Positions 51,663-60,050 of a DNA stretch of 64,000 bases are shown in pieces (the stretch's first letter is position 1; the number at the start of each line of letters is the position of its first letter). Source of the stretch: UBA1447 sp002329225. GTDB taxonomy: Bacteria; Bacillota; Clostridia; Oscillospirales; Acutalibacteraceae. The stretch lies in assembly GCA_050946835.1 (NCBI GenBank), contig JBMNVN010000008.1, positions 14,524-78,523 of the forward strand, read 5' to 3'. The notes below the pieces were generated by a model. The model did not search any database and had not been told where the DNA came from. It worked only from the letters and a program-made list of their open reading frames with translations. The translations under genes and the position numbers were made by a program.

Positions 51663-52131
51663 GATGCTTTCCCATTCTTTGAACTCCGGTTAAAAACTTG
51701 GGAGCAAATTCAAACATTAATTCAATCTCTTCCTCTGTAAATTCGGAAAACAGATTACGAATTTGATCGGTATAGTAATCATCCGTATCCTTAAAATGTT
51801 TTTTCGCCTTGTCGGTCAGGTAGAGGCCGCAAGCTCTGCGGTCGTTTTCATTCCGCCTGATTGAAACAAAGGACTTCTTTTCAAGTTCCTTGGCAAGGTT
51901 CTTAATGTTTTGTCTGGAAGAGCCCAAAACCGCCCCGTATCTTGTCAGAGTTTCACCTTCCGAAATTGAAACTAAAATCATGAGCATTAACTGCTTTAAA
52001 GTAAGACCTTCCATTCCCGCATTATAGATTGTTTCAATCAGGTTGGTGACTACAAAGGCAGCGAAAAACACAACGGACTTTTTTCCCTCTGTCGTTGACC
52101 CTTTTTGCTTGATATACTCTTCTATTTTCAT
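51649..52131 (-). CDS. MarR-family transcription regulator
   Basis: 160 residues with a winged helix (SEGETLTRYGAVLGSSRQNI, about 56-75, then KKSFVSIRRNENDRRACGLYLTDKA as the wing). MarR proteins bind short palindromes in their own promoters and release on ligand or oxidant binding. The perfect palindrome at 52693-52718 is its probable operator. Start overlaps the flavodoxin stop as ATGA. Confidence 0.88.
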   Translation of the reverse strand: MKIEEYIKQKGSTTEGKKSVVFFAAFVVTNLIETIYNAGMEGLTLKQLMLMILVSISEGETLTRYGAVLGSSRQNIKNLAKELEKKSFVSIRRNENDRRACGLYLTDKAKKHFKDTDDYYTDQIRNLFSEFTEEEIELMFEFAPKFLTGVQRMGKHHEKA

Positions 52132-52676
52132 TCAGAAAATTCCTCCTTTACGTATTCTATAAGCGGTTTTATCGAATTTTTATCGATAAAACTGACTTTA
52201 CCGCCATAAGTGCCGATGAGTTTATCCGCATCCTTCGGCAAATCTTCTTCGGACTTTCTTTTCAGAAAATTGACCAACATCCACATCATAGATTTATGCT
52301 TAAGGTTCATTTTGCTGTAATCCAGCACCCCGCGCAGGAAAAACACTTTCATTTTCTTAACAGCCGGCCCCATAGCCTTGGCAAGGTCACTATAAAGTTT
52401 TTCCCGATTTTCCTCATCTTCCATATCCGCTATTCCAACCATGAAGAAAATAAACCTTTTATCGGGATATTTTTCTATTATCGGAATCAACTGCTTCGCC
52501 GTTTTTAATTGCCCCGCATAAACTCCTTCACCGACAATGATAAGATCATAATCTTCAATATCATATTTTTTCAAATTATCAAAGTTGTCTGCCCGGGCGG
52601 ACAATTCTTCCTGAATCCAACGGGCATATTGTTCAGTACTGCCGTATTGCGAGCGATAGAGAATTAATGACTTCAT
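52128..52676 (-). CDS. flavodoxin-domain protein
   Basis: 182 residues. The FMN phosphate loop is SLILYRSQYGSTEQYARWI (3-21), followed by DYDLIIVGEGVYAGQL, as in flavodoxin_5/HemG-like proteins. It probably transfers electrons in the cytoplasm. First gene of a three-gene operon with MarR and FMN_bind, each overlapping the next. GGCGGGAT precedes the start weakly. Confidence 0.85.
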   Translation of the reverse strand: MKSLILYRSQYGSTEQYARWIQEELSARADNFDNLKKYDIEDYDLIIVGEGVYAGQLKTAKQLIPIIEKYPDKRFIFFMVGIADMEDEENREKLYSDLAKAMGPAVKKMKVFFLRGVLDYSKMNLKHKSMMWMLVNFLKRKSEEDLPKDADKLIGTYGGKVSFIDKNSIKPLIEYVKEEFSE

Positions 52677-52692
52677 AACGCATCCCGCCCCT

Positions 52693-52744
52693 CATATAGG
52701 TAATATGTTACCTATATGATACCACGGGTATCCGGTTAATGCAA
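52693..52744 (-). promoter_or_regulatory. promoter and MarR-type operator
   Basis: On minus, TTGCAT (52739-52744), a 17-base spacer and TATCAT (52716-52721) form the promoter. The perfect inverted repeat CATATAGGTAA (52693-52703) and TTACCTATATG (52708-52718) overlaps the end of the -10 and the start point, the typical place for repression. Confidence 0.8.
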
Positions 52745-52809
52745 TTTGTTTTATGAAAATAATCAAAGCCTCTCGGACTGTAAAATCTGCTGTAGGTTCT
52801 ATTGCGAAC

Positions 52810-53562
52810 CTACAGATAATAATTCAGCCCGAACGGATACTGATCTCCGCCGCCCCAGCGGTAGCCCGGCCCCAGCAACTTGGGCAAAATAAGTTCGTTT
52901 CCCAGGCGCTGCGGAGGGAAGCGCAGAATTTTGTATGCTTCCGCATAGGGAAAGCCCGCCATATACCCGCGATATTGCGCCGCCGCTTGTTTTTCCGTCA
53001 CGAGCGCCGTTCCGCATGCAAGCGGTTGGTTGAAAGTCGCAAGGCTTTTTTCAATCACAGGCATGGCCGCTGTAATATCAATCAAAAAATCGGGGATAAG
53101 ATGTATCATGCTCTGCCAGGGGCCCGCCTCAAACGCATGCACCTCACAGGAGGTATGCTCGCACAGGACCTGAAAGGCTGCGCGCGATGCCGCTACATGC
53201 TCCCAATGGCTGTCCTTCATCCAGTGGATAAAGGCAATATCCGGCATAATCTCTTCCACCGCATCGCGCAGCAGCAGCATATCCTCATTCGTACCCGTAT
53301 AGTAATCATCCGCATAACCGCCCACGATTTTGCAGTGCGCCCCGAACACTTCAGCCGCCGCAATATCCTGGCGGTCATACTCCGCACAAGCGGCCTGATC
53401 GGAGAACGCATCGGTTGAACGGCCGCTCTTTTTGTACTTGCGCCGTTTGCAGGCGACCTTGAGAAAATGCAACTCAAACCCCGTCTGTTTCAAGGCATAG
53501 GCCATGCCGCCCGCACAATACTCAACATCGTCATTATGTGCGCCAATAAAAACCGCTTTCAT
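52810..53562 (-). CDS. PIG-L family deacetylase
   Basis: 250 residues. The zinc motif AHNDDVE (8-14) opens the protein, and the second metal His lies in HWMKDSHWEHVAASRA (about 114-129). PIG-L/LmbE enzymes remove acetyl groups from GlcNAc-type sugars. G+C and codon use look higher than those of its neighbours, suggesting separate origin. It follows the ABC permease by 21 bases with its own GGAGG. Confidence 0.88.
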   Translation of the reverse strand: MKAVFIGAHNDDVEYCAGGMAYALKQTGFELHFLKVACKRRKYKKSGRSTDAFSDQAACAEYDRQDIAAAEVFGAHCKIVGGYADDYYTGTNEDMLLLRDAVEEIMPDIAFIHWMKDSHWEHVAASRAAFQVLCEHTSCEVHAFEAGPWQSMIHLIPDFLIDITAAMPVIEKSLATFNQPLACGTALVTEKQAAAQYRGYMAGFPYAEAYKILRFPPQRLGNELILPKLLGPGYRWGGGDQYPFGLNYYL

Positions 53563-53583
53563 AAAAAACCTCCACTCTCACGC

Positions 53584-54366
53584 TCATTTTATATTGCTGT
53601 ATTTAATCTCCGCCTTGCGGAAAATCACTGCGCCTAAAACAACACAAATCACGATGAGCACGGCACTGCCAACAACAAAGTTACCCCAGCCGCGGAGGAA
53701 CCAATCCAGACAATCCGTAAAGGGTTTGGCAAGAATAAGCGAGGGCATTTCCAAGCTTTCTTCCGGATTTGTTTTGCTTACTATATAATCCAAGCTGCCG
53801 AAAAAAACATAAAATCCGGCAATCCCGAACGGCACCCAAAAAGCGACTCTGCCCAACCAGTTCAGCCGGTAATTAATCGTACTGAGCAGAAGGCCGAAAA
53901 AGTATACCGCCGCATACAGAAAAAACAGGATTACGAAAGTCCGCACAAATCCGATAAACCCGCCCTCTTCCGCGCCGGACGGGGTCAAAGCCAGAAAGCC
54001 CGGGGATTCCAGTTTCAAACTTCCGCTGATCAGTTTAATAATATGAAAGTAAATATTGACCGTAAAACCTGTAACCAGAGCAAAGCAGAAGCCCTCAATA
54101 ATGAAAGCATTCCTTATAGTCGCTTTCGGCACCTGGTTTTGTGATAAGAAATAGTAATCCTCCTTAAAGCTGATCAGCCCCGCCACCAGACAGGCGATAA
54201 AATAAACATACTCTATGCCGCCTATACTTGACTTACCGTGGTAAATAGCAACAATAAATTCGATCAGATACATAAGAGTCATTACGCCGAAGAAACTGAG
54301 TAAAAACTTTTTGTAATCACGCGCCAGGGTCTTGATTGATGTCAGTAATAATGATTTATTTTTCAT
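53584..54366 (-). CDS. ABC transporter permease
   Basis: 260 residues with six TM segments (about 20-42, 50-68, 95-117, 140-165, 175-195, 225-250). No substrate motif is recognised. It begins 11 bases after the ATPase gene and matches the permeases of YtrA-controlled ABC operons, which respond to cell-wall-active compounds. GGGGGTG precedes the ATG. Confidence 0.78.
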   Translation of the reverse strand: MKNKSLLLTSIKTLARDYKKFLLSFFGVMTLMYLIEFIVAIYHGKSSIGGIEYVYFIACLVAGLISFKEDYYFLSQNQVPKATIRNAFIIEGFCFALVTGFTVNIYFHIIKLISGSLKLESPGFLALTPSGAEEGGFIGFVRTFVILFFLYAAVYFFGLLLSTINYRLNWLGRVAFWVPFGIAGFYVFFGSLDYIVSKTNPEESLEMPSLILAKPFTDCLDWFLRGWGNFVVGSAVLIVICVVLGAVIFRKAEIKYSNIK

Positions 54367-54377
54367 ATCGGCACCCC

Positions 54378-55235
54378 CTACCTGTTATTATTTTTGCTGT
54401 AAGCAATGAAAAGATCCTGCAAACTGCCCTGACCCGCCTTGATGCTCTCCGGCAAATTTAAGGGTTCACCCGAATGCCGGACAAGCAAAGAGGTAAAGCC
54501 GAGGTTTTCCTTCTTCTCAATAACCGTGAAAGACTCTTCAATCTCCTGCATCCGCTCTGCGGGGCCGGTCAGGTAGACGTGAGATTCCATAATGTTTTCC
54601 GCGCTGTCTTCCATAAAAACCCGACCCGAATCAATAAAGATTACCTCTTCCAGCAGATTGCTTATCTCGTCAATCAGGTGCGTGGAGATAACAATCGTAT
54701 TATTTTCTTCCCCGTATATACGCAGGACTTCTTTGTAAAACTGTTCCCTGTTCACTGCGTCATAGCCCAAGGTCGGCTCGTCCAGAAAGATAAACGCTGC
54801 CCGGGTCTGCAAAGCGATAATTGAACGAACTACGGCGGAATAGCCTGTTGACAACCGGTTAATCCGCCTTTTTTCGTTAACACCAAAATCTTTCAGCACC
54901 TGCCGTGCTTCTTCCAAACTGAATTTGGGATAAAACCGGCTCGTATGATAGCAGAGTTCTTTTACAGTCATCATTTCCGGCAAAGTCTTTTCCGGCTCGG
55001 AAAAGTAAAGTTCGCGTGATGTGATGTTATCCAAAGCCGCCTGACCGTCGTAGAGGACATGTCCGCTTGAAGGATTAATCCGCCCGGCAATAATTCTCAG
55101 CAAGGTGGACTTGCCTGCCCCGTTTCGCCCTAAAAGGCCGTAAATTGTTCCCGTTTTCAGTTCAAGGTTAATCCGGTCTAAGGCTTTGACATCACGGTAA
55201 TTCTTTGACACATCGCATATTTTAATTGTCTGCAT
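54378..55235 (-). CDS. ABC transporter ATP-binding protein
   Basis: 285 residues. Walker A GRNGAGKST (about 37-45), signature region NRLSTGYSAVVRS and Walker B AAFIFLDEPTLG are present, followed by the switch H in ISTHLIDE. The second of two ATGs is preferred (GGAGG 6 bases upstream). The signature replaces the usual LSGGQ with LSTGY, as in YtrB-like ATPases. It works with the permease downstream and overlaps the GntR regulator. Confidence 0.9.
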   Translation of the reverse strand: MQTIKICDVSKNYRDVKALDRINLELKTGTIYGLLGRNGAGKSTLLRIIAGRINPSSGHVLYDGQAALDNITSRELYFSEPEKTLPEMMTVKELCYHTSRFYPKFSLEEARQVLKDFGVNEKRRINRLSTGYSAVVRSIIALQTRAAFIFLDEPTLGYDAVNREQFYKEVLRIYGEENNTIVISTHLIDEISNLLEEVIFIDSGRVFMEDSAENIMESHVYLTGPAERMQEIEESFTVIEKKENLGFTSLLVRHSGEPLNLPESIKAGQGSLQDLFIAYSKNNNR

Positions 55236-55596
55236 CATTGACCTCCTTAATCCATTGGATAAGATTTTCCTTTGAAATTTCCAACTGTTTTGCCTCTTTG
55301 ACTAACGGCAGCAGATAATCCTCTTTAAAAGCGGCCTGACGTTTTTTCTTCAACATCTCACGTGCTCCCTCTTTTACAAAGATGCCGATACCGCGCTTTT
55401 TGTAGCATAGCCCGTCATCAACCAGGGCATTTACGCCCTTACCGGCCGTAGCCGGATTGATTTGAAAGACCTGTGACAACTCCGTTGTAGACGGCAGCTG
55501 TGTTTCTTCAGCATAGATTCCGGTTAAAATAGCATTTTCCAGGCCTTCCTGCAACTGCAAATAAATAGGTTTCTGATCCTGATAATTCAATTTCAA
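55222..55596 (-). CDS. YtrA-type GntR regulator
   Basis: 124 residues: a GntR winged helix (PIYLQLQEGLENAILTGIYA, TTELSQVFQINPATAGKGVN) and a short C-terminal tail typical of the YtrA subfamily, which lacks a ligand domain. It should repress the ABC operon by binding the inverted repeat at 55617-55642. GAGGAGG precedes the ATG. Confidence 0.9.
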   Translation of the reverse strand: MKLNYQDQKPIYLQLQEGLENAILTGIYAEETQLPSTTELSQVFQINPATAGKGVNALVDDGLCYKKRGIGIFVKEGAREMLKKKRQAAFKEDYLLPLVKEAKQLEISKENLIQWIKEVNDADN

Positions 55597-55616
55597 CGGC
55601 GTCCCTCCTCTCCTTC

Positions 55617-55682
55617 GTTAGTTAATTACTCAACCAACTAACCAAGCAAGCTCATAATAGCGCAAAAAACAGGCCTTGTCAA
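55617..55682 (-). promoter_or_regulatory. promoter and operator of the YtrA-type operon
   Basis: Minus-strand TTGACA (55677-55682), a 17-base spacer and TATTAT (55654-55659). Downstream, GTTAGTT (55617-55623) and AACTAAC (55636-55642) form an inverted repeat with a 12-base centre, a plausible GntR/YtrA operator. Confidence 0.8.
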
Positions 55683-55803
55683 GCCTTTTTAAAAAAATAT
55701 TTTTTCAGGCGCTTTTGGAAGCCCGGTTATGATTGTTAAAATTATATAGTTTGTGTTATTATGTCAGTAACAAACAGGCAGCCCCTTGCGCACCGATTTT
55801 GAC

Positions 55804-55832
55804 TTGACTACAGACAGATGAAGATGTAGAGT
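55804..55832 (+). promoter_or_regulatory. possible promoter of the sugar transferase
   Basis: TTGACT (55804-55809), a 17-base spacer and TAGAGT (55827-55832). Other -10-like sequences lie nearby, so the assignment is tentative. Confidence 0.35.
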
Positions 55833-55898
55833 ATCCGATAAGGATTATACTTTAGCAAAACAGGTCATAAATAGACTATTGTATTGGGAGTTGAACAT

Positions 55899-56489
55899 AT
55901 GTATAAAAAATTTATCAAAAGAATCATTGATATAGCATTGTCGTTATTGACGCTTCCGTTAATTATTCTGTTGATAATAATAATCGGAGGGTTAATCTTT
56001 TTTGAAGATAGAGGAAATATCTTTTATAACGCTCCGAGGCTCGGTAAAAACGGCAAAATCTTTAAAATGTATAAATTCAGAAGCATGACGGAAAATGCTC
56101 AAGACCTTCGAAATGAGGACGGCTCCACATTTAATGCGGAAGATGATCCCCGCTTAACAAAGATAGGAAAGATTATTAGAAAAACCAGCATTGATGAGCT
56201 CCCGCAACTTCTCAATGTATTAAAAGGCGATATGAGCCTGATTGGGCCGAGACCCGATTTGCCTGAGCATATGCAGCTTTATGAGGGTAATGAAGCCCGG
56301 AAGCTGGAAATTAAACCGGGAATTACCGGGTATAGTCAGGCTTATTTCAGGAATTCCATTCCTTGGAAGGAAAGAATACAAAACGATATTTATTACATAG
56401 ATAATTTAACATTCATAATGGATGTAAAGATAATTCTACAGACGATAAAGAGTATAGTAAAAAAAGATAATGTTTATATAGAAGGATAA
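55899..56489 (+). CDS. undecaprenyl-phosphate sugar phosphotransferase
   Basis: 196 residues from the ATG at 55899 (GGGAG 8 bases upstream). One N-terminal hydrophobic helix (about 10-33), then the bacterial sugar transferase domain: FYNAPRLGKNGKIFKMYKFR, SIDELPQLLNVLKGDMSLIG and GPRPDLPEHM. It starts glycan assembly by moving a sugar-1-phosphate onto the lipid carrier. The acetyltransferase that follows suggests an amino-deoxy sugar substrate. Confidence 0.92.
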   Translation: MYKKFIKRIIDIALSLLTLPLIILLIIIIGGLIFFEDRGNIFYNAPRLGKNGKIFKMYKFRSMTENAQDLRNEDGSTFNAEDDPRLTKIGKIIRKTSIDELPQLLNVLKGDMSLIGPRPDLPEHMQLYEGNEARKLEIKPGITGYSQAYFRNSIPWKERIQNDIYYIDNLTFIMDVKIILQTIKSIVKKDNVYIEG

Positions 56490-56495
56490 AATGAA

Positions 56496-57233
56496 ATGCC
56501 TGAATCAAAAAATTATTCCTCCAGATATTTAGATTGGGATACGGATTTTTTCGGAGTAAAATCCGGAAGAATAGAGTTGTTCAATGAAGTAACGGTAACG
56601 GAACAACGAGAGATTTTAGAGGTGTTGGAAAACTTCGAGTTTACAACCATCTATAATCATAACAACAATAATGAAAACAATGCTTGGATAGGGGAAAAGC
56701 TTACAGCATCCCTAAAAGATGTAAATGTACAGTTCAGTATGCAGCTTAAAGAACAAAACCATGATGTTGATAAAGATGAAAACATCGAAATTAAAAATAA
56801 TCTTGGAAAAAATGATGACATAATAAGCATAGCGGAAAACTCATTCCTATATTCCAGGTTTTATAATGATAAAAAATTAAACCAAGATAAGGCTGCTAAA
56901 ATATATAGGCAATGGGTAACCTCCGCATTCAACCGGGAGTCTAAATTCTTTCTTTACTACAAACTTCAAGAAAGAATAATTGGATTCGTATTGTTCAGCC
57001 TCAACGATTCGGAAGCAACGATAGAACTGATAGCTGTCGATAAGTTGAGTTCCGGAAAAGGCATCGGAAATAAAATGATTAGACATCTAAAAAAGCATTT
57101 ATTTAATAACGATATTGAAGTATTAAAGGTTGGCACACAGGTTAATAATATCAATGCCATCAATTTTTATATAGCTTCAGGATTTAAATACTCACACTGC
57201 GCAAGTGTTTACCACCATTGGAAATCACAGTAA
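56496..57233 (+). CDS. WecD-like GNAT acetyltransferase
   Basis: 245 residues. The start (YLDWDTDFFGVKSGRIELF) matches the N-terminal domain of dTDP-fucosamine acetyltransferase-like proteins. The GNAT acetyl-CoA loop is VDKLSSGKGIGNKMIRHL (about 180-197), with a C-terminal INFYIASGFKYSH. It probably acetylates an amino sugar nucleotide. It lies 6 bases after the sugar transferase and should be co-transcribed. Confidence 0.82.
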   Translation: MPESKNYSSRYLDWDTDFFGVKSGRIELFNEVTVTEQREILEVLENFEFTTIYNHNNNNENNAWIGEKLTASLKDVNVQFSMQLKEQNHDVDKDENIEIKNNLGKNDDIISIAENSFLYSRFYNDKKLNQDKAAKIYRQWVTSAFNRESKFFLYYKLQERIIGFVLFSLNDSEATIELIAVDKLSSGKGIGNKMIRHLKKHLFNNDIEVLKVGTQVNNINAINFYIASGFKYSHCASVYHHWKSQ

Positions 57234-57529
57234 ACCCCCTTTGGGCAGTGAAAGGCGTAAAAAGCTAAACCGGATTGAATTTTTTGGTAATTCTCAATGT
57301 CGGCATCGTCAGCATCGGGAACCTTTGTTTGTTTAGTCGCCCCCAATACTCAAGGAAAAACTGCGGATTCCGCAAACATACTTTGAGTTTGCTTGACCAT
57401 GTGCGTTTTTTATTGAATACCGATGAACACTTCTACAGCGATATCACTTTAAAGAACGGCAGAAAGTATTGCTATTCCTTGCTCCGTAAAGATATATGGC
57501 ATATATCTTCTTCCACCTGAGCCGGACTC

Positions 57530-57564
57530 AAATTTTGAGGTGACAAAATGTCACCTCAAAATTT
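57530..57564. terminator. perfect 16-base inverted repeat
   Basis: AAATTTTGAGGTGACA (57530-57545) and TGTCACCTCAAAATTT (57549-57564) flank a 3-base loop. A- and T-rich ends allow termination in both directions, but the stem length is unusual. Confidence 0.6.
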
Positions 57565-57698
57565 CATACTCTTCTTTCGATAACCGAAAACAAAAGTCTT
57601 TCGGAAAGCTATCAGCATTCCTACTTCTTTGTCTATTCAAATATTTCGTTTCAAAGCGATTCCTCTTTTGACATAGATAACCCCCATATTGATCTGAA

Positions 57699-57719
57699 GC
57701 GGTCACAAATTGCGACCGC
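57699..57719. repeat. GCGGTC/GACCGC hairpin
   Basis: GCGGTC (57699-57704) pairs with GACCGC (57714-57719), just beyond the stop codon of the minus-strand membrane gene. It may end that transcript. Confidence 0.45.
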
Positions 57720-57761
57720 AAATTAATTCAATTTTCAGTCAAGAGCCAAGCAACCAATATA

Positions 57762-58571
57762 CTACCCCGCCATATGCGGGAAGCCTTTCGGGATTTGCGG
57801 GCCAAGCATTCCCAAACTGCCGGCGACAATGAGGAGAGCGGCAACAATTGCAACCATTATTCCCAAACCGATCAGCTGGCGTTTTCTTGGCAGGTCGTGG
57901 ATGATATAGGCGCTTAGGAAAAACGGGCAATAGCCTATGATGAACAGCACAAGCGGTCTTGTCGGCTGCCACCATGATTTTTCCCACGTCAGCACATTGC
58001 AGGCGTTGAGCAGTATTTCAATAACGACCGCCGCAACCGAACCGACAAACACGGGTACGAGTCTGCCGAGTATGGCCTTGCGTTTAATCTTCCGGTTTTC
58101 GGCACTCAGGGACTTTGAGGGTACGCCCGCCATATAATACATGTTTCTTTTATCTTTTTTCCAGTTTTTGTTTCCGTCCCAAAAGCTTTTGCCCTCGTTG
58201 TCGGGAGATGTCGGTATGGTTTTACAGGCAGCCAAGCCGAGGACAAAGAACATAAACGAAATTTCGATGTTATAGCCGACGAGGATTTGCAAAGCGCTGT
58301 TCCCCGCCGCCGTGGTGCCCCAAACGGGCTGACCGGTTGTGGCGTAAACCATTGCGTTCCATGTTTCGTTAAAAACATCCGCAAGCCAGAATGCAAAGGC
58401 TCCGAAGACGATGTTATAATTTTTCTTTTTGATTTCGCTTGCCAAAAAATACATCACCATTACAAATAGCGGAACGATATACCAGTTGAGCGTAGAGACA
58501 TCCTGCAAGACCTCTTCAAGCATTGCGGGAGTCGTTTCTCCGGGTACGGCGGTAGTGAAAAATGAAAACAT
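57762..58571 (-). CDS. polytopic membrane protein of unknown function
   Basis: 269 residues from the ATG at 58571 (GAGGAGG 7 bases upstream). Six or seven TM helices; conserved-looking polar residues sit within helices (WLADVFNETWNAMVY, VGYNIEISFMF). A charged loop (about 130-165) is probably cytoplasmic. I do not recognise the family. It stands alone. Confidence 0.72.
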   Translation of the reverse strand: MFSFFTTAVPGETTPAMLEEVLQDVSTLNWYIVPLFVMVMYFLASEIKKKNYNIVFGAFAFWLADVFNETWNAMVYATTGQPVWGTTAAGNSALQILVGYNIEISFMFFVLGLAACKTIPTSPDNEGKSFWDGNKNWKKDKRNMYYMAGVPSKSLSAENRKIKRKAILGRLVPVFVGSVAAVVIEILLNACNVLTWEKSWWQPTRPLVLFIIGYCPFFLSAYIIHDLPRKRQLIGLGIMVAIVAALLIVAGSLGMLGPQIPKGFPHMAG

Positions 58572-58742
58572 ACAAATCCTCCTCTTTTTTTCTTTATTGT
58601 ACCACGCTTGGCAACAATCAGACAACAAATATGCGTTGTTTTAAGCAGGATTTAAGTTTATGTTTTACAGATTTACCGGCCGTTATTCGTTCATTTTGTA
58701 ACGGTGATAAATGATTTATATGCTATTTTTTTACTATATTGC

Positions 58743-60050
58743 TTATACGGAAGATGCCAACTCGGCAATCCCGTTTTCAACCTCGTCAAAAAAGCGTTCA
58801 ATAATTTTAGAGTCCTCATCATTGCCGTAAACGCAGAGGGAAAGGCAAAGGTTATTGTTTATTGTGAACGCCGTCATCATTGCACTCGGCTTGCACTTTG
58901 TCGCTCCGGCAACAAAGGCATCTGTCGGTTCATTGCCGCAAAGGGAAAAACTTTTTACATCAACGGCACCCACATTGCTCACGGCAAGCGGCGGATTTTT
59001 ATAAAAAAGCCTTATTACGGCCTCCGCCTGAGCATATATCATCGTCTTGTAGGCTATGTTCAGTAAAGGCAGACCGTGGAGACCTATAAACGGGTCCTGC
59101 TTTGCTTCCGCCGTGGAGGCGGCAACGGCTTTAAGCGTTTCTTTTATCCCGCTCCCTATTTGCGGGACAGTACAGTGAATAAATGTGATATGGTTCGTGT
59201 AACCGATTCTTTCAGGATTTTTCATATGTCTGCGCAGGTCAACCGCACTTGTCACATTCAGCCCTTCATCGGCATTAAGGCCGATGAGTTTACTCAAGGC
59301 GCTCATATATGCGGCAACCAACATATCGTTGACGGTTGCGCCTTTACTTTTGCAATAGCTCTTTGCTTTAATAAAAGTCTCCGCATCAATCTTTCTTCCG
59401 GCAATTATTACGGCATCATCGGGGCTTTTCGGGGTAAAAGGGAAGCGGTGTCTGCATTTGGGACTAACGTTGGCAAACTGCTTTTTCGCCTTAGCCCGCT
59501 CGTCATCGGAAAAGTCGGCGTATACCTCTTTGTAGCCGCGCGGCCCGGAAGAAAAACCCGTCCCCGTGTGTTCACCGCAGGATAAATCGTTGTAAACTCC
59601 GCAAAAATCTTTCCAAAAAGCTTTGAAGCCGCCGCCGTCCATACACATGTGGTTCCAAATAAAGCATATTAAAGTTTTGCCCTCGTTGTAAAACAGGGCA
59701 ATTTTTACCTGAACGGGGCTCTTTAGGGGTATCTCCCGGGAGAAAAACTCTTTTTTTGCCGCTTCAATATCCGTCGGTTCGGAAAAACTCACGGCATCTT
59801 CCGCCTTTGCCCCGCTCGGTTTCCAATAGGGAGAAATCGGGCTGTACACAAGCCGGGAACAAAAAACCGGCGCTTTTTTAAACCATTCATCTACGGCAGT
59901 AAGGAAAGTCGCTTTATCGACAATAAAGCCGTAATCAAGTTCAAAGCGTGCCATTCTGTCCATATAGCGCCTGCACATGTAGTTGACTTTGTCATACATT
60001 TCACAGGGAATCCTGCGCTTTTGCGCAGACAGCCCCGATTGTTTTCTCAT
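58743..60050 (-). CDS. condensation-domain-like acyltransferase
   Basis: 435 residues of the COG4908/alcohol acetyltransferase type, related to NRPS condensation domains. The catalytic HxxxDG is His134-M-C-M-Asp138-Gly139. VTSAVDLRRHM (about 265) and a C-terminal LSLCVYGN are also typical. It has no carrier-protein partner nearby. Its start overlaps the GH3 ligase stop as ATGA, so the two products are made together and may act in sequence to form an amide or ester. Confidence 0.82.
   Translation of the reverse strand: MRKQSGLSAQKRRIPCEMYDKVNYMCRRYMDRMARFELDYGFIVDKATFLTAVDEWFKKAPVFCSRLVYSPISPYWKPSGAKAEDAVSFSEPTDIEAAKKEFFSREIPLKSPVQVKIALFYNEGKTLICFIWNHMCMDGGGFKAFWKDFCGVYNDLSCGEHTGTGFSSGPRGYKEVYADFSDDERAKAKKQFANVSPKCRHRFPFTPKSPDDAVIIAGRKIDAETFIKAKSYCKSKGATVNDMLVAAYMSALSKLIGLNADEGLNVTSAVDLRRHMKNPERIGYTNHITFIHCTVPQIGSGIKETLKAVAASTAEAKQDPFIGLHGLPLLNIAYKTMIYAQAEAVIRLFYKNPPLAVSNVGAVDVKSFSLCGNEPTDAFVAGATKCKPSAMMTAFTINNNLCLSLCVYGNDEDSKIIERFFDEVENGIAELASSV

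Larger units (their letters stand above)
57234..57761. other. intergenic region with inverted repeats
   Basis: 528 bases. An 81-codon plus-strand frame (57275-57520) lacks a ribosome site and recognisable motifs, and may be a decayed gene. Two inverted repeats lie at 57530-57564 and 57699-57719. The rest shows nothing recognisable. Confidence 0.5.

Noticed and set aside
57275..57520. 81-codon frame after the acetyltransferase gene
   Set aside because: No ribosome site, no recognisable domain and low-complexity context. Left as part of the intergenic region.
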